From contig JAHLKI010000014.1 of NCBI GenBank assembly GCA_025602905.1, forward strand, positions 496,001 through 560,000: DNA of 64,000 bases, written 5' to 3'. The DNA is from Phlyctochytrium arcticum (taxonomy: Eukaryota > Chytridiomycota > Chytridiomycetes > Chytridiales > Chytridiaceae). The translations under genes and the position numbers were made by a program. Below the pieces are notes generated by a model that did no database searches, was not told where the DNA came from, and saw only the letters and a list, made by a program, of their open reading frames with translations. The first letter of the stretch is position 1. Every line of letters begins with the position of its first letter. This document shows positions 1 to 11,570 of the stretch, one piece after another.

Positions 1-427
1 GAGGCACTTGTCCCAAAGGCCAAACCACTGTTGCGGCTTTGAGGGATCTTTTTATATGCGCGAGTTTTCTTGGCGCTGCGTTCAGTCTCGCTCGAGCCAA
101 CGCGTCAAGCTCCCACGCGTTCGCGAGATGGCTTATGAAGCAAAAAAAAATAAACCAAAAATACTGCCATGAGTGAGAGATTCGTTTACACATATATCGG
201 AGGGTTCCGGGGTCTCCATATGCTTTCCAGCCTCCGGTTCAGCCTAGGCCTCAAGGACCTCCAGGCCGAGCCAGGCAATATACTTGTCGCCAATCGTTTA
301 TCACCTTTTATCGACGGCAATATCATCTCCACACAGCGAACTTTGAGAAATGCCTTGGCCAAGTTGACCTCCAGTGTGAAAGTAATTCTCTACAAACTGT
401 ATCCTACGTATATCGCTATTCTCAAAA
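1..427. other. Upstream region of prefoldin gene, no gene seen
   Basis: I see no coding region that I can support before the prefoldin start at 428. Two ACGCGT hexamers (about 100-105 and 115-120) lie here. ACGCGT is the MluI cell-cycle box bound by MBF-type factors in several fungi, but I cannot say whether these two sites are used or which gene they serve. Confidence 0.3.
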
Positions 428-989
428 ATGGCAACATCTTCCAACAAGCCAGCAACAGCAGAGAAGCGTCCCTCGGACCAAGAGATTGTCTCGCAAGTAC
501 GTAGACATGCGGGATCTTAGTTTTTGATCTTGAAATGTACTGATAAACATTATGCATAGGTTAATGCCATGAAGTCGGAAATGAATGCGATAGCATCAAA
601 GTTGGGCGAGCTGGAAATGGAGAAGGATGAACACCAGTAAGAGAGGACCAACGTAATTTCGTTCAAAGGAAAAATGCGAATGAAGATTTCCGTTGCAGAC
701 TTGTCGTCGACACAGTTACGCCTATGGAAGGAGACCGAAAGTGCTTTCGATTGGTCGGGGGTGTACTGGTAGAGCGAACAGTAAAGGATGTTCTTCCTGC
801 TGTGCAAACAAATATGGAAGGAGTGAGTAGCCCTTTTCCCTGGTGGTGTTGGTTCCTGCACGATACTCATAATGATGACAGATATCTAATATTATCAAGC
901 AACTGGTTGCTACATACAAGAAAAAGGAGCAAGATCTGGAGGCATATCAGAAGAAGTGGAATGTTCAAATTCGAGAGCAACAACAATAG
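428..989 (+). CDS. PFD2: Prefoldin subunit 2
   Basis: Beta-type subunit of the hexameric prefoldin co-chaperone, which hands unfolded actin and tubulin to the cytosolic chaperonin CCT. Four exons read 428-496, 560-636, 699-822 and 882-989, giving 125 residues, close to the usual size of this small family. The first exon starts MATSSNKP. The central beta-hairpin block RKCFRLVGGVLVERTVKDV is the family hallmark and is almost invariant across eukaryotes. It is flanked by two coiled-coil helices (around KSEMNAIASKLGELEME and around ATYKKKEQDLEAYQKKW). All three introns have GT-AG borders and keep frame. It converges with the THOC7-like gene on the other strand, whose stop lies 170 bases away. I am confident of the identity; the start is the only ATG that fits the N-terminal helix. 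Confidence 0.93.
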
Positions 990-1160
990 GGGCGATGATT
1001 TTTGCGGCGTTGCAAATGTGTGTAGCGGCGGTTGTACATAGAAAGTTTGAATACAGGATATCCCAAACAAGAAGAAATTGATCAAGTGGTAAAAAATATG
1101 TACAAAATATGTCTGCAAAAGAGGGCAGTACATTGGGTATCAGATGATCAGCGGCTCTGT

Positions 1161-2007
1161 CTATGAAAGATCCATAGCTGCCGCCCGCTGTTCTGGGTTA
1201 TTGTCATCTTCATTCAAAATCCCTTCCTCCTCTTCCTCCTGCAACGGAGGTGTGGAGGAGCCCTCCTTGAGCTGTTCCTCTTCTGCACGGTCCTCCTCTG
1301 TCCGCTTATCTTCAGCGATTATATTCTGCAACTCGTGGATTGCCGCAACAATGGATAGCAGATGCTTCTTGCGGACCTCGCGCTTGGCACGAAGCGCTTT
1401 GGTTTCAACCTTTAGCTTCTCTATTTTGGCTTTGAGTTTCCCAGCATTCCTAGAGTTCGAAAATGTCAGAAAGTGCATTCTTGCTCGTCAGCAAAATCGT
1501 ATACTCACTCTATACTTCGACTGCGGGTTGGTAATGCGTTGATCTTGTGGGCCACGATATCATACTCCAACTTGTTTGCGCGAATTTTCTGCGCTTCTGC
1601 CAACTTTTCTTTCAATCCACCTATATCCCCCTGTCCTTGCAGAATCTCTTCCTCGATTCTCTCCTGCTCTTTTACATAACGTACTACCTCCCGCTCATTC
1701 ATGTCGTGAACCAGCTGGTGTTTCTTGTACCCATTTTCGAGTCCCCGTAAGTCAGATTGCAGATATGATCTTTGAGCGAATCACAAACTTAGCAATGAAT
1801 CTCATGGACCGCCCTTTTGGAAAATACCTTTCAGCGTCCCTTGCGGCCAAAACTTGAGAGACATAGCGGCGAAAACAGGTTTTCAACGGGCGGTGGTCAA
1901 TTAGAAGCCGATTTCGAGTGATAATTTCTAGATTGCGGGTTAGAAAGAGTCGGTATGGACGTCCAGACAGGTTTCATTGACTACTAACCCGTTGTTATTG
2001 GGGCCAT
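1161..2007 (-). CDS. THOC7: THO complex subunit 7
   Basis: Coiled-coil subunit of the THO/TREX complex, which couples transcription to mRNP packaging and nuclear export. Read on the minus strand, four exons (2007-1989, 1927-1828, 1769-1509, 1449-1161) join in frame to 222 residues; the human protein is about 204. Family landmarks seen: RLLIDHRPLK near the N-terminus, LVHDMNERE, then ANKLEYDIVAHKINALPTRS, and a long heptad-rich helix ending with STIHELQ-like VAAIHELQNII. The tail is acidic, also typical. The first exon is only 19 bases (MAPITT plus one base). I chose it because its donor (GTTAGT) and the following branch-point-like CTAAC with acceptor CTAG restore the frame of the conserved RLLID block. 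It is divergent from the NSUN6-like gene, with 164 bases between start codons, implying a shared promoter. Confidence 0.88.
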
Positions 2008-2171
2008 GGTTGGCAAGTTGGTGGCCAGTCAATTCTAAGAATGTGCTTCGGGATTCAAATCGAGAGAGTTTGCTTGAAATGCGAAGATGAGCGGAAGGCT
2101 TAGTCGCGCGATCCGCCTTTACAAACAAATCCACTCTGTGACATCTGGAAATCGTGTTGGTAAATTCAGAA

Positions 2172-3972
2172 ATGAAGGTGCCAGCTCTCCAGTTCAATCC
2201 TGATGTTGAATACATACTGAGGAAGAATCGGAGCGTGGAGGATTGGAACAAGATCTGCAATGCATTGACTCGGCCACCGCTCACGACGTTCGTCCGGGTC
2301 AACACCCTCAAAAACACCACGGACGATGCTCTGGTACATCTGCAGAACTTTGTAACGAACGTATGTGTCTTTTATATGCCGAATGACGCAGAGTTTGTTA
2401 TTTGCTAAAATACAGGTCGACCGAAAGCAATGCATCGAGAAAGGTTGGCCGAATGTGGTCGTGCGTAAGCATCCGGTCGTTCCAGATGTATTATACCTCA
2501 CAGTTGCTGGTCCCTTGGATGTAGTACCTGCGTCAAAAGGTTGCCTCAAAACTCTGGCATAGCTTCAAATGGAAAAGAAATTGACGACTATGATGTAGAG
2601 GTTGTGGTGGATAAATTGTGCGGAAACGCTGTGTTGCGGGGTGCTGACATCTTTGCGGTACGTCTCAAGAATGTTCTATTGCTGCAGTCAGCTCCGCTCA
2701 TACTTCAAAGACAGGCGTATTAGCCGCCGAATCCCCTAGTACGTTCGTCCGCGTTCACGAATGAGAAAATGCAATCTAAATCGCTGGATGCAGTGAAGAA
2801 AGGAAATCGGGTTGCAGTTTTTGTGGACTTGGAAGGCAAATGCCTTCGGGGACAATCAAAAGTGTTTTCCGGTCAGAAACTATTCATTGGAAATGGGATT
2901 GCGTTGCTGGTAGGGTCGTTCTTGATACGTTAGCTATGTTTCTGATTGCCTATATGGGGCAGGGACGGGAAGATCTTTACAAATGCGCAGCCAAGGAGCT
3001 CCGGGGGAGTGGAATCGGCGTGCAAATGACTGAACCAATATACCGCTCGCCGTCGCTCAATGAGATCTTCTCATTAGGACTGGTTCTACAGAATCTGCCA
3101 AGTATTTTGGTGGCCCATCAGTTGAATCCTCAACCTGGCGATATAGTGCTCGACATGTGTGCCGGTAAGCGTGCACTCGACACTTTACCTTTACCAAGTT
3201 GTATACCTCCTAACCCCAACTCCATATGAAGCCCCTGGTGGGAAGACTACTCATATTGCTACCATCATGAGAAATCAGGGAACGATTATCGCACTTGACC
3301 GCTCACGGCAAAAGATCAAACGGCTAGCACAGTATGCGGAAGATCAAAATCTATCCTCAATTCGTGCATATTCCTGCGACGCGACAAGTTGTGTTATGAG
3401 TAAAGAGGAAACTGCAGGGTTCCTCTCTGATCCGGTGTGGCCTGCTTCGGGTAGTAAGGTTCAGAACCTTCCGCGGGAGTTTTTTGACAGGGTTTTATTG
3501 GATGGACCGTGCTCTGCTATGGGTCAGAAAAATTGCAAAACGAACATCAAAGGCTGGATACTAAATATATGCATATATAGGTCAGCGTCCAAATTTCGAC
3601 CCGGAAGGCATTAATGTCCCTGTTCTCGAACACTACCCAGTTTATCAGCAGTCCCTCCTTCATGCTGCACATAAACTGTTAAAAGTGGGCGGGACGCTCG
3701 CGTACAGTACCTGCACCTTTACAAGTGCAGAGAATGAAGAAAATGTCGCTTTCGCCCTTCGGACTTTTCCAGACTTGGAGCTACTGCCGGTGCCTGAAGC
3801 CTATCGACATATGCGCCAGCCAGGGTTATCCGGAATAGAAGGGCTGAGCGAAGAACACCGGCAATCGTGCTGGCGCTTTGATCCGGGAGAAAGTTGTGGT
3901 ACGGGAGCTGATGGGGAACCTTTAGAAAGTATTGGCTTTTTCTTTGCCATTTTCCGGAAGAATAAAATTTGA
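2172..3972 (+). CDS. NSUN6: NSUN6-type tRNA m5C methyltransferase
   Basis: RNA cytosine-C5 methyltransferase of the NOL1/NOP2/Sun family, PUA-bearing NSUN6 branch. In animals this enzyme methylates C72 of certain tRNA acceptor stems. The start MKVPALQFNPDVEYIL matches the N-terminus of animal NSUN6. A PUA domain follows with CGNAVLRGADIFA, then MTEPIYRSPS and [29 protein letters not shown] (SAM-binding motif I), the motif IV cysteine in LLDGPCSAMGQ, and the motif VI catalytic cysteine in AYSTCTF. The C-terminal SIGFFFAIF is also family-typical. Several introns are clear, for example 2361-2415 and the one splitting DMCA from APGG near 3165-3231. Near 2540 and near 2750 the frame shifts and no good intron explains it (the obvious GT-AG pair at 2540-2562 would be only 23 bases), so an assembly error, an odd intron or a mutation is possible. 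Both catalytic cysteines are intact. Confidence 0.88.
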
Positions 3973-4063
3973 GTCTTTGTAAATACATGCACATTTGCAG
4001 CATCGTTCCCTATTCTGTAGCTAGCCTATGTAATTATAAGAGACATTCTTGTACCTAGAGTAC

Positions 4064-6600
4064 CTAGATTTGCGGCGCGGCACACCCATCGCCTCGAGGA
4101 TCTGAACCGCCAGCCAGAACTCCATCGGCAAGTTTGCCGATAATCTGACCGCGCCCGAAGATGGCTCTCTCGTGCCCTCTCATAATCTTGATCTTGTGTC
4201 CCATAGCCTGGAGTTCCGATATTGTAGTCGGAGCAATACCTTCCTCCACGTACACGGTGCTCTCTTCAGGTGCGATACAAATTCTCGGTGCGTCAAGGGC
4301 CCCTTGAATTGAAAAGTTGTGCTTGCGAAGGTTCAAAAGAACTTGCAATTGCCCTTGTGGTTGCATGAAGCCCCCTGAATGCCGTTACTTCAACATTTGT
4401 CAAGACGGAAGCAGTTGCGCAGTCTTTACGCACCCATCACACCAAAGCAATATTCCAAATCGTTTGTTGCAGCATTTGTCACCATGGCCGGACTACCAAG
4501 TGTCATAATAAAGTACGTGAGTCAACAAAAAGACAATGTCTCTCACATGATCGTGTGGTAAGGTCGCTTTCCTGGAGCAACTACGTTCGAATGACCTGCC
4601 TGTAGCGAGAAGTTGCTTGCGCGGGATTGCAGCGCGATCCCAGTCCCTTCCGGAACAATACCCTACAAATTCATTTTCAATCAGTCATCCTACAAGGCAA
4701 GCTACACAGCGTGATTGGCCAAACCGTTCCAAAAGATGTGTAAAGAGAGTTCTAAAAAAACGATCAGTGACAGTTCCCCTGGGCAAAATGAGCAGGTAAT
4801 CTTACAATGAAACTGCAGGCATTGCCTTCCGAATCCACAACTGCAAAGCTTTAGTGCTCCATGAGTTACGATGAAAAGATCTCGGATAAGAGGCAAATGA
4901 TACCCACTAAACAGTATCTGATGAATGCACCGGGGAACCATTCTTCGGATCCACTGTCGCGGATTTTGGGTCAAATAGCTTTGCGCGTTCGGCAAGATAC
5001 TCCTGTCAAAGAATGAGCTTGATGTAAAACGTATTTTAAGTCAGAACGAAAATACCTGAGAGAGCAGCCTTTCAACGGGAGCCGGGGAAATGTCTGAATC
5101 GCCATTGAGTAACAAATTCAGATTATATCTGTCTTCACTAGACCAACCTGGATCTGCAATATGCAGCCGCCCATCGGCAAAAGCTAGCCTGAGTGACTCG
5201 ATTATGATATGCAAGTACGGCGCGCTATTATGCGGTATTTGCGACATGTCTGGAATCGCGCCGCTTTTCTGTAGCTCCGAAACTATGCCGAAAGCCAGCA
5301 ATGCGACCAAGCTGGACAAAAGTTCAGAAACTAAGCGAAGTTGACATGCACAGATATCTCATACCCTTGCCCATTCGGGGGATGCTCGTGAAGCCGAAAA
5401 TCTTCAAATTGTATCGACAAGGGCTCGGTAAAAGTAGTGGTGTGATTGGCAAGATCTTGAAGGGTCAGGACGCCGCCTAGATAGCTTGATTTAGTTGGCC
5501 TCAGTTGAAAACTGAACCCCTGAATAAATACCAGCAGCAGTTACGGCCTGAACAATGGATTCTGCTATACGGCCCTTGTAAAACCCATCTTTTCCGCTTT
5601 GCGCCAGTTCCTTCAACGTTCTTTTACAGAAATTTAGACCTAGCAGTCAGTCAAACCATATAGATAGGCAAAAACTGACCTAGCGAGCTCTGGTAGTTTT
5701 ATCATCTGTCCTTCTTCAGGGGCCGTTTGCCCATTGACAAGCAGCTCTTTACCACCCGGAGATTGATTCTTGAGTAAAGATTCACGACCTTTCCAGATAT
5801 GTGCTGACACCTCAGATACAGGGAATCCATTTTCTGCAAGGTCAATCGCTGGGGCAAGAATTTCTGACATGCCTAGCTTTCGACTGCCGAATTTCTCGAC
5901 AATATCAATCCATCCAGCGGCTGCACCAGGAACTGTTATCTACCTTTGGGATATGAGGGCTGAACCAGATTCGGTGGGAACTTGTGACAAATACCGCCAG
6001 AGCGCTGTGCACGGGAATACTGCCTTTAAATCCGCGAGATAGTGCAAGATCCAAAGTCAGGCCTGCTGGCGCTCGCCCGGAGCCATTCAACTGGAAAGAA
6101 ACCATTAGCGACGATTGTCTCTGGATGGACCGTTGAATATGCAGTACCCCATATGTGGTCTTTGTTTTGGAATCGTAGAAAAGACAAAAGCAGTCTCCAC
6201 CAACACCCGTGGACCCCGGCTCTGATGGCAATGGAAGATCCGTGTTATTATCACGCTATGGGAATGCTCTCTGCTATGAGCTCTTACCGGTAACATTCTT
6301 ACAGGCAGCTACCTAGAGTTGGGTTCAGATTTGCACACCGAGGCAGGCACACATAAAATGATACCAACCGCTATGGCCGCATCAGCAGCGTTTCCACCTG
6401 CAATGACACCTGTTAAGTGCCTTTTTCAGCGCAATACTGGTTGTACTGAATCAAAAACCTTTGCGCAAAATATCAAGTCCAGCCTGTACTGCAAGCGGCT
6501 GCGTGGCAGCTACCATGCCCTTCCTGGAGTATATGGTAGATCGTCGCGATTCAAAGGGCCACTTCTCGTGGGTCAAGACTTCTGTTGCGATTGAAGACAT
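4064..6600 (-). CDS. Gamma-glutamyltransferase (YwrD-like)
   Basis: Ntn-hydrolase of the gamma-glutamyltranspeptidase family, which splits or transfers the gamma-glutamyl group of glutathione and related compounds. The minus-strand gene starts at MSSIATEV (6600) and is interrupted by many short introns. Pieces in order: [20 protein letters not shown] and [12 protein letters not shown] near the N-terminus; [36 protein letters not shown]; the autoprocessing junction SSDTV, where the threonine is the expected nucleophile; [28 protein letters not shown]; and [12 protein letters not shown] followed by ALDAPRICI at the C-terminus. The GNACSF and NYxxFG-type segments place it nearer the bacterial YwrD group than animal GGT1. 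I see no clear membrane anchor at the N-terminus. Exon borders are not all resolved. The stop is at 4064-4066. It converges with NSUN6 (91 bases between stops). Confidence 0.85.
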
Positions 6601-7053
6601 TGTTGATTGATACTTGGTGGGTAGATTGGGTAAAAGATTGTAGAGGAATGATCGTGAAAGGCAGGACCTTCTCAAGGACGTTCTTATTATGATATGCCAC
6701 ATCTGAGATCTCCGAAACACGTCACGAGAAGGGAGGCTGTGCAACTAATTACATTGCGTAAGCCAGACCCTCGAGTCTCCGCCAACGCCTGGCCGAGAAC
6801 GCCCAGCAGCACACAATATTACACTTTGAGTCTACATCTTTGATTCAGCAAACGCAACATTACCTCTGGAGCCGCTGCCCGTTACTTTGCTCTGTATTCG
6901 GTGTAGTTGGACTATCGCTGAACCCGGTATTGACTTGTATTTGAGGGCAGTACCCCCACGTAGCCCTTGCTTAGCCTGAGCTAGAAAAGTCTAAAAGGCA
7001 AACACTTGAGCCACCGTTTGGGCACATCCCGGCTCGTGAATGACATAGACGAC
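6601..7053. promoter_or_regulatory. Divergent intergenic region
   Basis: About 450 bases separate the divergent starts of the gamma-glutamyltransferase (-) and the SH3-RhoGEF gene (+), so both promoters should lie here. I see no clear TATA box or repeated motif. In-frame reading extends upstream of either ATG in places, but no family signal supports earlier starts. Confidence 0.35.
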
Positions 7054-10000
7054 ATGAAAGGAATTGCACGCCAAGGAACAGAGCTATCTCAATCTGGCAG
7101 TGAAAGCGTCGATGCACCGTTGCGGCACAAGTTTGCCAAAGCCCTGTATGATTTTGCTGCCAACGAACGCGATGAGCTTTTGCTAGAGGAAGAAGATGTA
7201 GTGCAGTTGCTGAAGACAGATGCGGACGGTGGCTGGCTGTTTGGGCTGAAAAATGGCACATGGGGATGGTTTCCGGCCAACTTTGTGCGGATACTGACCG
7301 ACGAAGAAGTATCAGCGGAGGGGATAACGGAATACTCCGAATTGAATGACTCGGAGTCCATGGATTGGAGAGGGGGGTTATCTCGACCCTCTTCTATCCC
7401 ATCAATTTCACCCGGTCAGGTCGGCTCGCAAGGATCTCTCGGTGTCGACGAATCGTCCAAATCGCTAACTGGGGGCAGTGGAGTCCAAACGCGTAATTGG
7501 GCGGCCAAGTATAAGGCGATGCCTCGCTATTCAAAGCGAGTATCTGGTACGGGCCTAGACGAGCTGGAAGCTGCGATTGGAACGCACATCAAAGAGGCAC
7601 TCGCGCGACCCAAAGTGGAACCAGTACCCGCAACACCAGAGGAAACCTCAAGCGACAAGCCTTCGTCTGCTGCCCGTCGAGCATCATCCTTCAGCAAGAG
7701 AAGTTTGAGAGGCATGGGAAGTCTAAATGATCGGAAAACAACGGTCGCACTCGTAGGACAGCCCCATGTTTCCCGTCAGCGTTGGGTCGAAGTGATGGGT
7801 GGAGCAGATGAAGTGGCCAAGCTTGGGTTAACGCGGAAGGATATTCAGCGGCAGGAAGTGATCCACGAAATGCACCAAACCGAGAAGGATTACGTCGAAG
7901 ATTTGGAAATCATTATCAACGTATGGCCGGGCCTTCGTAGTTTGGAATCAACGTCGGAGCTAACACTAGCTCAAGGTATACATGAATCCACTAAAGGAAA
8001 AGAAGCTCCTTCAGACAAAAGACATGTCCATTGTTTTCTCGAATGTGGAACAGCTTTTGCCTGTCAATCAGGTACATGAGAATTTCTCGAAGTGGTCCCG
8101 AGCTCGTTTGACATGTAATCTTTTTCTAGCAACTGCTCAAGTGGATTGAAGATCGATTAAGTCAAGGTTCTGTGGTGGAGCAAGTTGGTGATATTTTCAT
8201 TCGAGTGGTATGGCTGCTGCGCATCTTACTGATGGCATTGACCTAAATCATTTGCGTGGCTCAGAGCGACTTTTTGAAAATGTACACCATGTACTGCCGA
8301 AATCATCCGTTTGCACTAATGAAGCTGCAAGCTGTGCGGCAGAACAAATCGGTTGCAAAGTTCCTTGACGTGAGTAGCATGGTTTGATCATCCGTACAAC
8401 AACTAATTTTGGGTTTTACAGAGTTGCGTCCCAGAGAGTCGAAATTTGAACCTGGCCAATTTCCTGTGCGTTTATGCTTGACGCAATTTTTGTCCTATAC
8501 TTACGAATGGCCGGTAGAATCAAGCCCGTGCAACGTATTTGCAAGTACCCCCTTCTTATTCGAGTAAGTTCCATCTGTCTCATCAGAGCAAGCACGGGCA
8601 ATTGCTGACTTTGCGTCTGCTCTGTAGGAAGTCATGAAGAACACGGAGCCCGATCATCCAGACTTTGAAAATTTGGAAAAGGCGCTTCTGAAGATTCAAA
8701 CGGTCGTTACGATCGTGAACGAAGGAGCTCGACAGGCGGAAGCTGTGCAAAAGATGCTGGAGCTGCAAGGCAGATTTACAACGGTACGCGGCATTATACG
8801 AAGACCTTATAAACGCATGTGTCTTGACTTGTTCATGTAGAAAATGAATAGCATCGTGACACCTTGGCGGCTGCTACTAAAGTCTGGACCAATGGATTTA
8901 ATCGTTTCCAATGGGGAGCGAAAGAAGCGGGAAGTCTTTTTATTCAATGATATGTTGCTGATCGCAAAAGCCTTGGGCGGGGAGGATCAGAAACTAAAGC
9001 TGGTCGATATGGTGTCCTTTGAAATGATTCTAATCAATATACCCTCCGGTAAGTGTTTCACCAAACAATAGCTCAGTCAGTGAATTGAGGGGTTGGCATA
9101 GTTGGAACTGATCATGTCATTGAAATCGTCCACATCAATACCAACAAATATCACCTGGCATGTTTCAGTGCTGATGTCAAGCAAAGCTGGATAGATTCCC
9201 TGAAAGAAGCTACCAAGAGCTGGATGGCTCAAAAAAATCGGGGCTCTCCTGGGACAGCAGCGCCGACCCCGATCGAAATTTCATCAGATTCCCCAGTCAG
9301 TGCACCTCAGATGGACCAAATCGCTGAGGCCACTGCCAAGTTTGTTCAGCCTCCGCAACTTACTCGTCATGTACTGGACGAATCTACCTCCGAGTCGATT
9401 ATGATGGATGACGATGTGGTTATAAAAGAGGATGTGGCAGATGAGGACGCCGCCCCACCAGTGCAAGCGTTGAGATCTTTCCAAGCCCAGAAGTCATCGT
9501 TTAGGGGACAGGCTGGATTCAATGCTTTGAGTAGACCCAACAAGCGACGGACTGACGAATCAAGCGTACAGGAAGAAGATGATGAAACGGACTACTCTGC
9601 GTCGCCAATGGGCACCCCCAGAATGGGCAGGGCTAACATGACATCCTTTGCGCCGCTCTCGCCATCACCATACAGGGGTCCAGTGTCTGTAACTGAGCGG
9701 CTAAGATCACCAGCAGAATCATCACCACCGGCCGATCTACCTGCGCCCACAATCAAAGGACAGACGCCCCCACCCCCGCCCATTAGACAGAAGAAACCAT
9801 CTGATAATACCCTTAACCTCCCGCCTCTGCCAAAGAAAGTTTCCCCCGTCGTACCGGAAACTGCACGCAAGGAAAGTCTGGGCGGAACGCCTGCCCCAGT
9901 CGCTGCACGAAAAGACATTCCACCCGCAGCACCCGCGACAATGAAGGAATCAGCCACGCCTCCCGCATGCGAGGTCATCAAGAGTGTAGTGGAAGATCCG

Positions 10001-11266
10001 GTTAGTATTGTAGAAGCCGCGTTCCAGGCGGTCCTCGGCCCGATATTCGCAAAAAGCGGGATGTCAGAAGCTGCCAAACCCGAACGTAGACCAGAGTCTG
10101 TCACTGCGCAGCCACCACTGGTTGCACCACCTGTTGTTGTCCTAAACTCAGAACTGGAGGAGGTGGACGGTCCCGCAGTTTTGGGACGTCCTGTCTCTAA
10201 ACGGTTCAAATCCAATCCGTTCATTGTTCAGGATCAGGCCGCCGAACAACTGGCTCCCCGAAATCGATCCGCAACGGTAGAGGCCAATCCTGCCGCCGGC
10301 AAGACAAAACCCCATGCTTCACATAGCAAACTAGAAACTCCTCCAGATGAGAAAGGTAGCTTGCCGGTTCCGCAAGCTTCTTCCCCACACCAGCGGCGAG
10401 CGAGTCATGCGGGGCACCTTTCTATGACCATGCCTGTGCCCCAAGCAGCCGCCCCGAAACTGGGAACTCTATTGGCAGGGCCGCCAAGATCCGGCGTGAA
10501 GGCACCGGTGCCCGCAGGCAAGCGTCCTTCTTTAGATCTCAACACTTTCACCTCCGCCGGCGAGAAGGATAGTCAAATGAGCAGACCCACCTCCATATCA
10601 ATCCCCTCCCCAACATCCCCAAAGCTCCAAAACGTTGTCACGCCTCCTGCAGCAGCAGAAGACACCCCCAAATCCACGCCAATTCTTGGCGGTCGACCCC
10701 GTACTCGCTCCAAATCAAATACTTTAATCAACAAGCCAGTAAAGCGCGCGGTAGTCACCGAAGTCATCAAACCCCAATCGGCGGGCAGCCGCGCATCAGC
10801 AGGGAAAGACTACGTCTATCTAATTGATGTGTACCATGTTGGTGTGCCGGAGGAACAGCCGCCAATGACTATCCGGCAAACCTATGATGACTTCTTTGAC
10901 TTTCACATGCAGTTGATCGGGCACTTTCCCGAGGAAGGTGGAGTACGAGCTGGACTTACGAAACAGAATTCAGAGGGGGTCAACTCTATGCCGGGAGGCT
11001 GGTCCGAAGCACCGAAACGGATCATTCCAGAACTTCCCGGGCAAATGATGTTTGTCAGTGAGGCTGCAGCGCAAGGCCGGGTTGCACTTTTACATGATTA
11101 CATTCAGGTAAGCTATTGATGGGACTCAACCCAATGTTTTTCATGCCACTAATTAAATGCACTACAGGCTATCCTGGCTTTACCACCCAAAATTTCGAGG
11201 TCGCCTGTAACAATGAACTTTTTCCGCATGGATGGGAAACACGTTTTGTCCCTCGGGGAATCTTAA
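7054..11266 (+). CDS. SH3-RhoGEF-PH-PX domain protein
   Basis: Predicted guanine-nucleotide exchange factor for a Rho-family GTPase (Cdc42/Rho class), acting at membranes. Starting at MKGIARQGTEL, it has an N-terminal SH3 domain (AKALYDFAANERDELLLEE through GTWGWFPANFV). A DH/RhoGEF domain follows (RQEVIHEMHQTEKDYVEDL, then YMNPLKEKKLL and FSNVEQLLPVNQ after an intron with CTAAC...CTAG at about 7921-7978). Next is a PH domain (KREVFLFNDMLLIAKAL). A long Pro/Ser/Ala-rich, probably disordered stretch of some 500 residues leads to a PX domain (YVYLIDVYHVG, TYDDFFDFHMQLI, then the RIIPELPG lipid-binding loop). The last exon (11168-11266) ends KHVLSLGES. At least seven introns. Yeast Cdc24 has CH-DH-PH-PB1 and Bem1 has SH3-SH3-PX-PB1; this protein mixes both layouts. 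Confidence 0.82.
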
Positions 11267-11570
11267 TTCAGCGTTCCAAGCATCTCTTCCTACATATTTC
11301 CTACGCGTCGTTCTGTTTTTCGAATCAATTTTTATACGTAACTCGTCTGCTTCACCTTGGTGCTCATACATCCCTAATACAGTGCTTGACTTGTTCCCAT
11401 GAATGGGTACCGGGTCTCCCTTCACGTTTTAAAAACCTAATGGCAGTCATGCGCTGAAATAACTCGGTAGTTTGAAACAGGTCTATTAAATTAAGCATCA
11501 GAGAGACAACTCTTTATATAAAACAATCTACACGGGGCGTCTGGTAACCGAGCCAGCATTGGGAATCCTA
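11267..11570. other. Convergent gap, nothing recognised
   Basis: Roughly 300 bases between the stops of the SH3-RhoGEF gene and the MRG15-like gene. A short inverted repeat GACTTCTGATAGTC lies just inside the neighbouring gene at about 11580. I see no gene or RNA here. Confidence 0.3.

Noticed and set aside
169..504. 111-codon open frame overlapping the start of the prefoldin gene
   Set aside because: It is in a different frame from the conserved prefoldin exon and has no family support.
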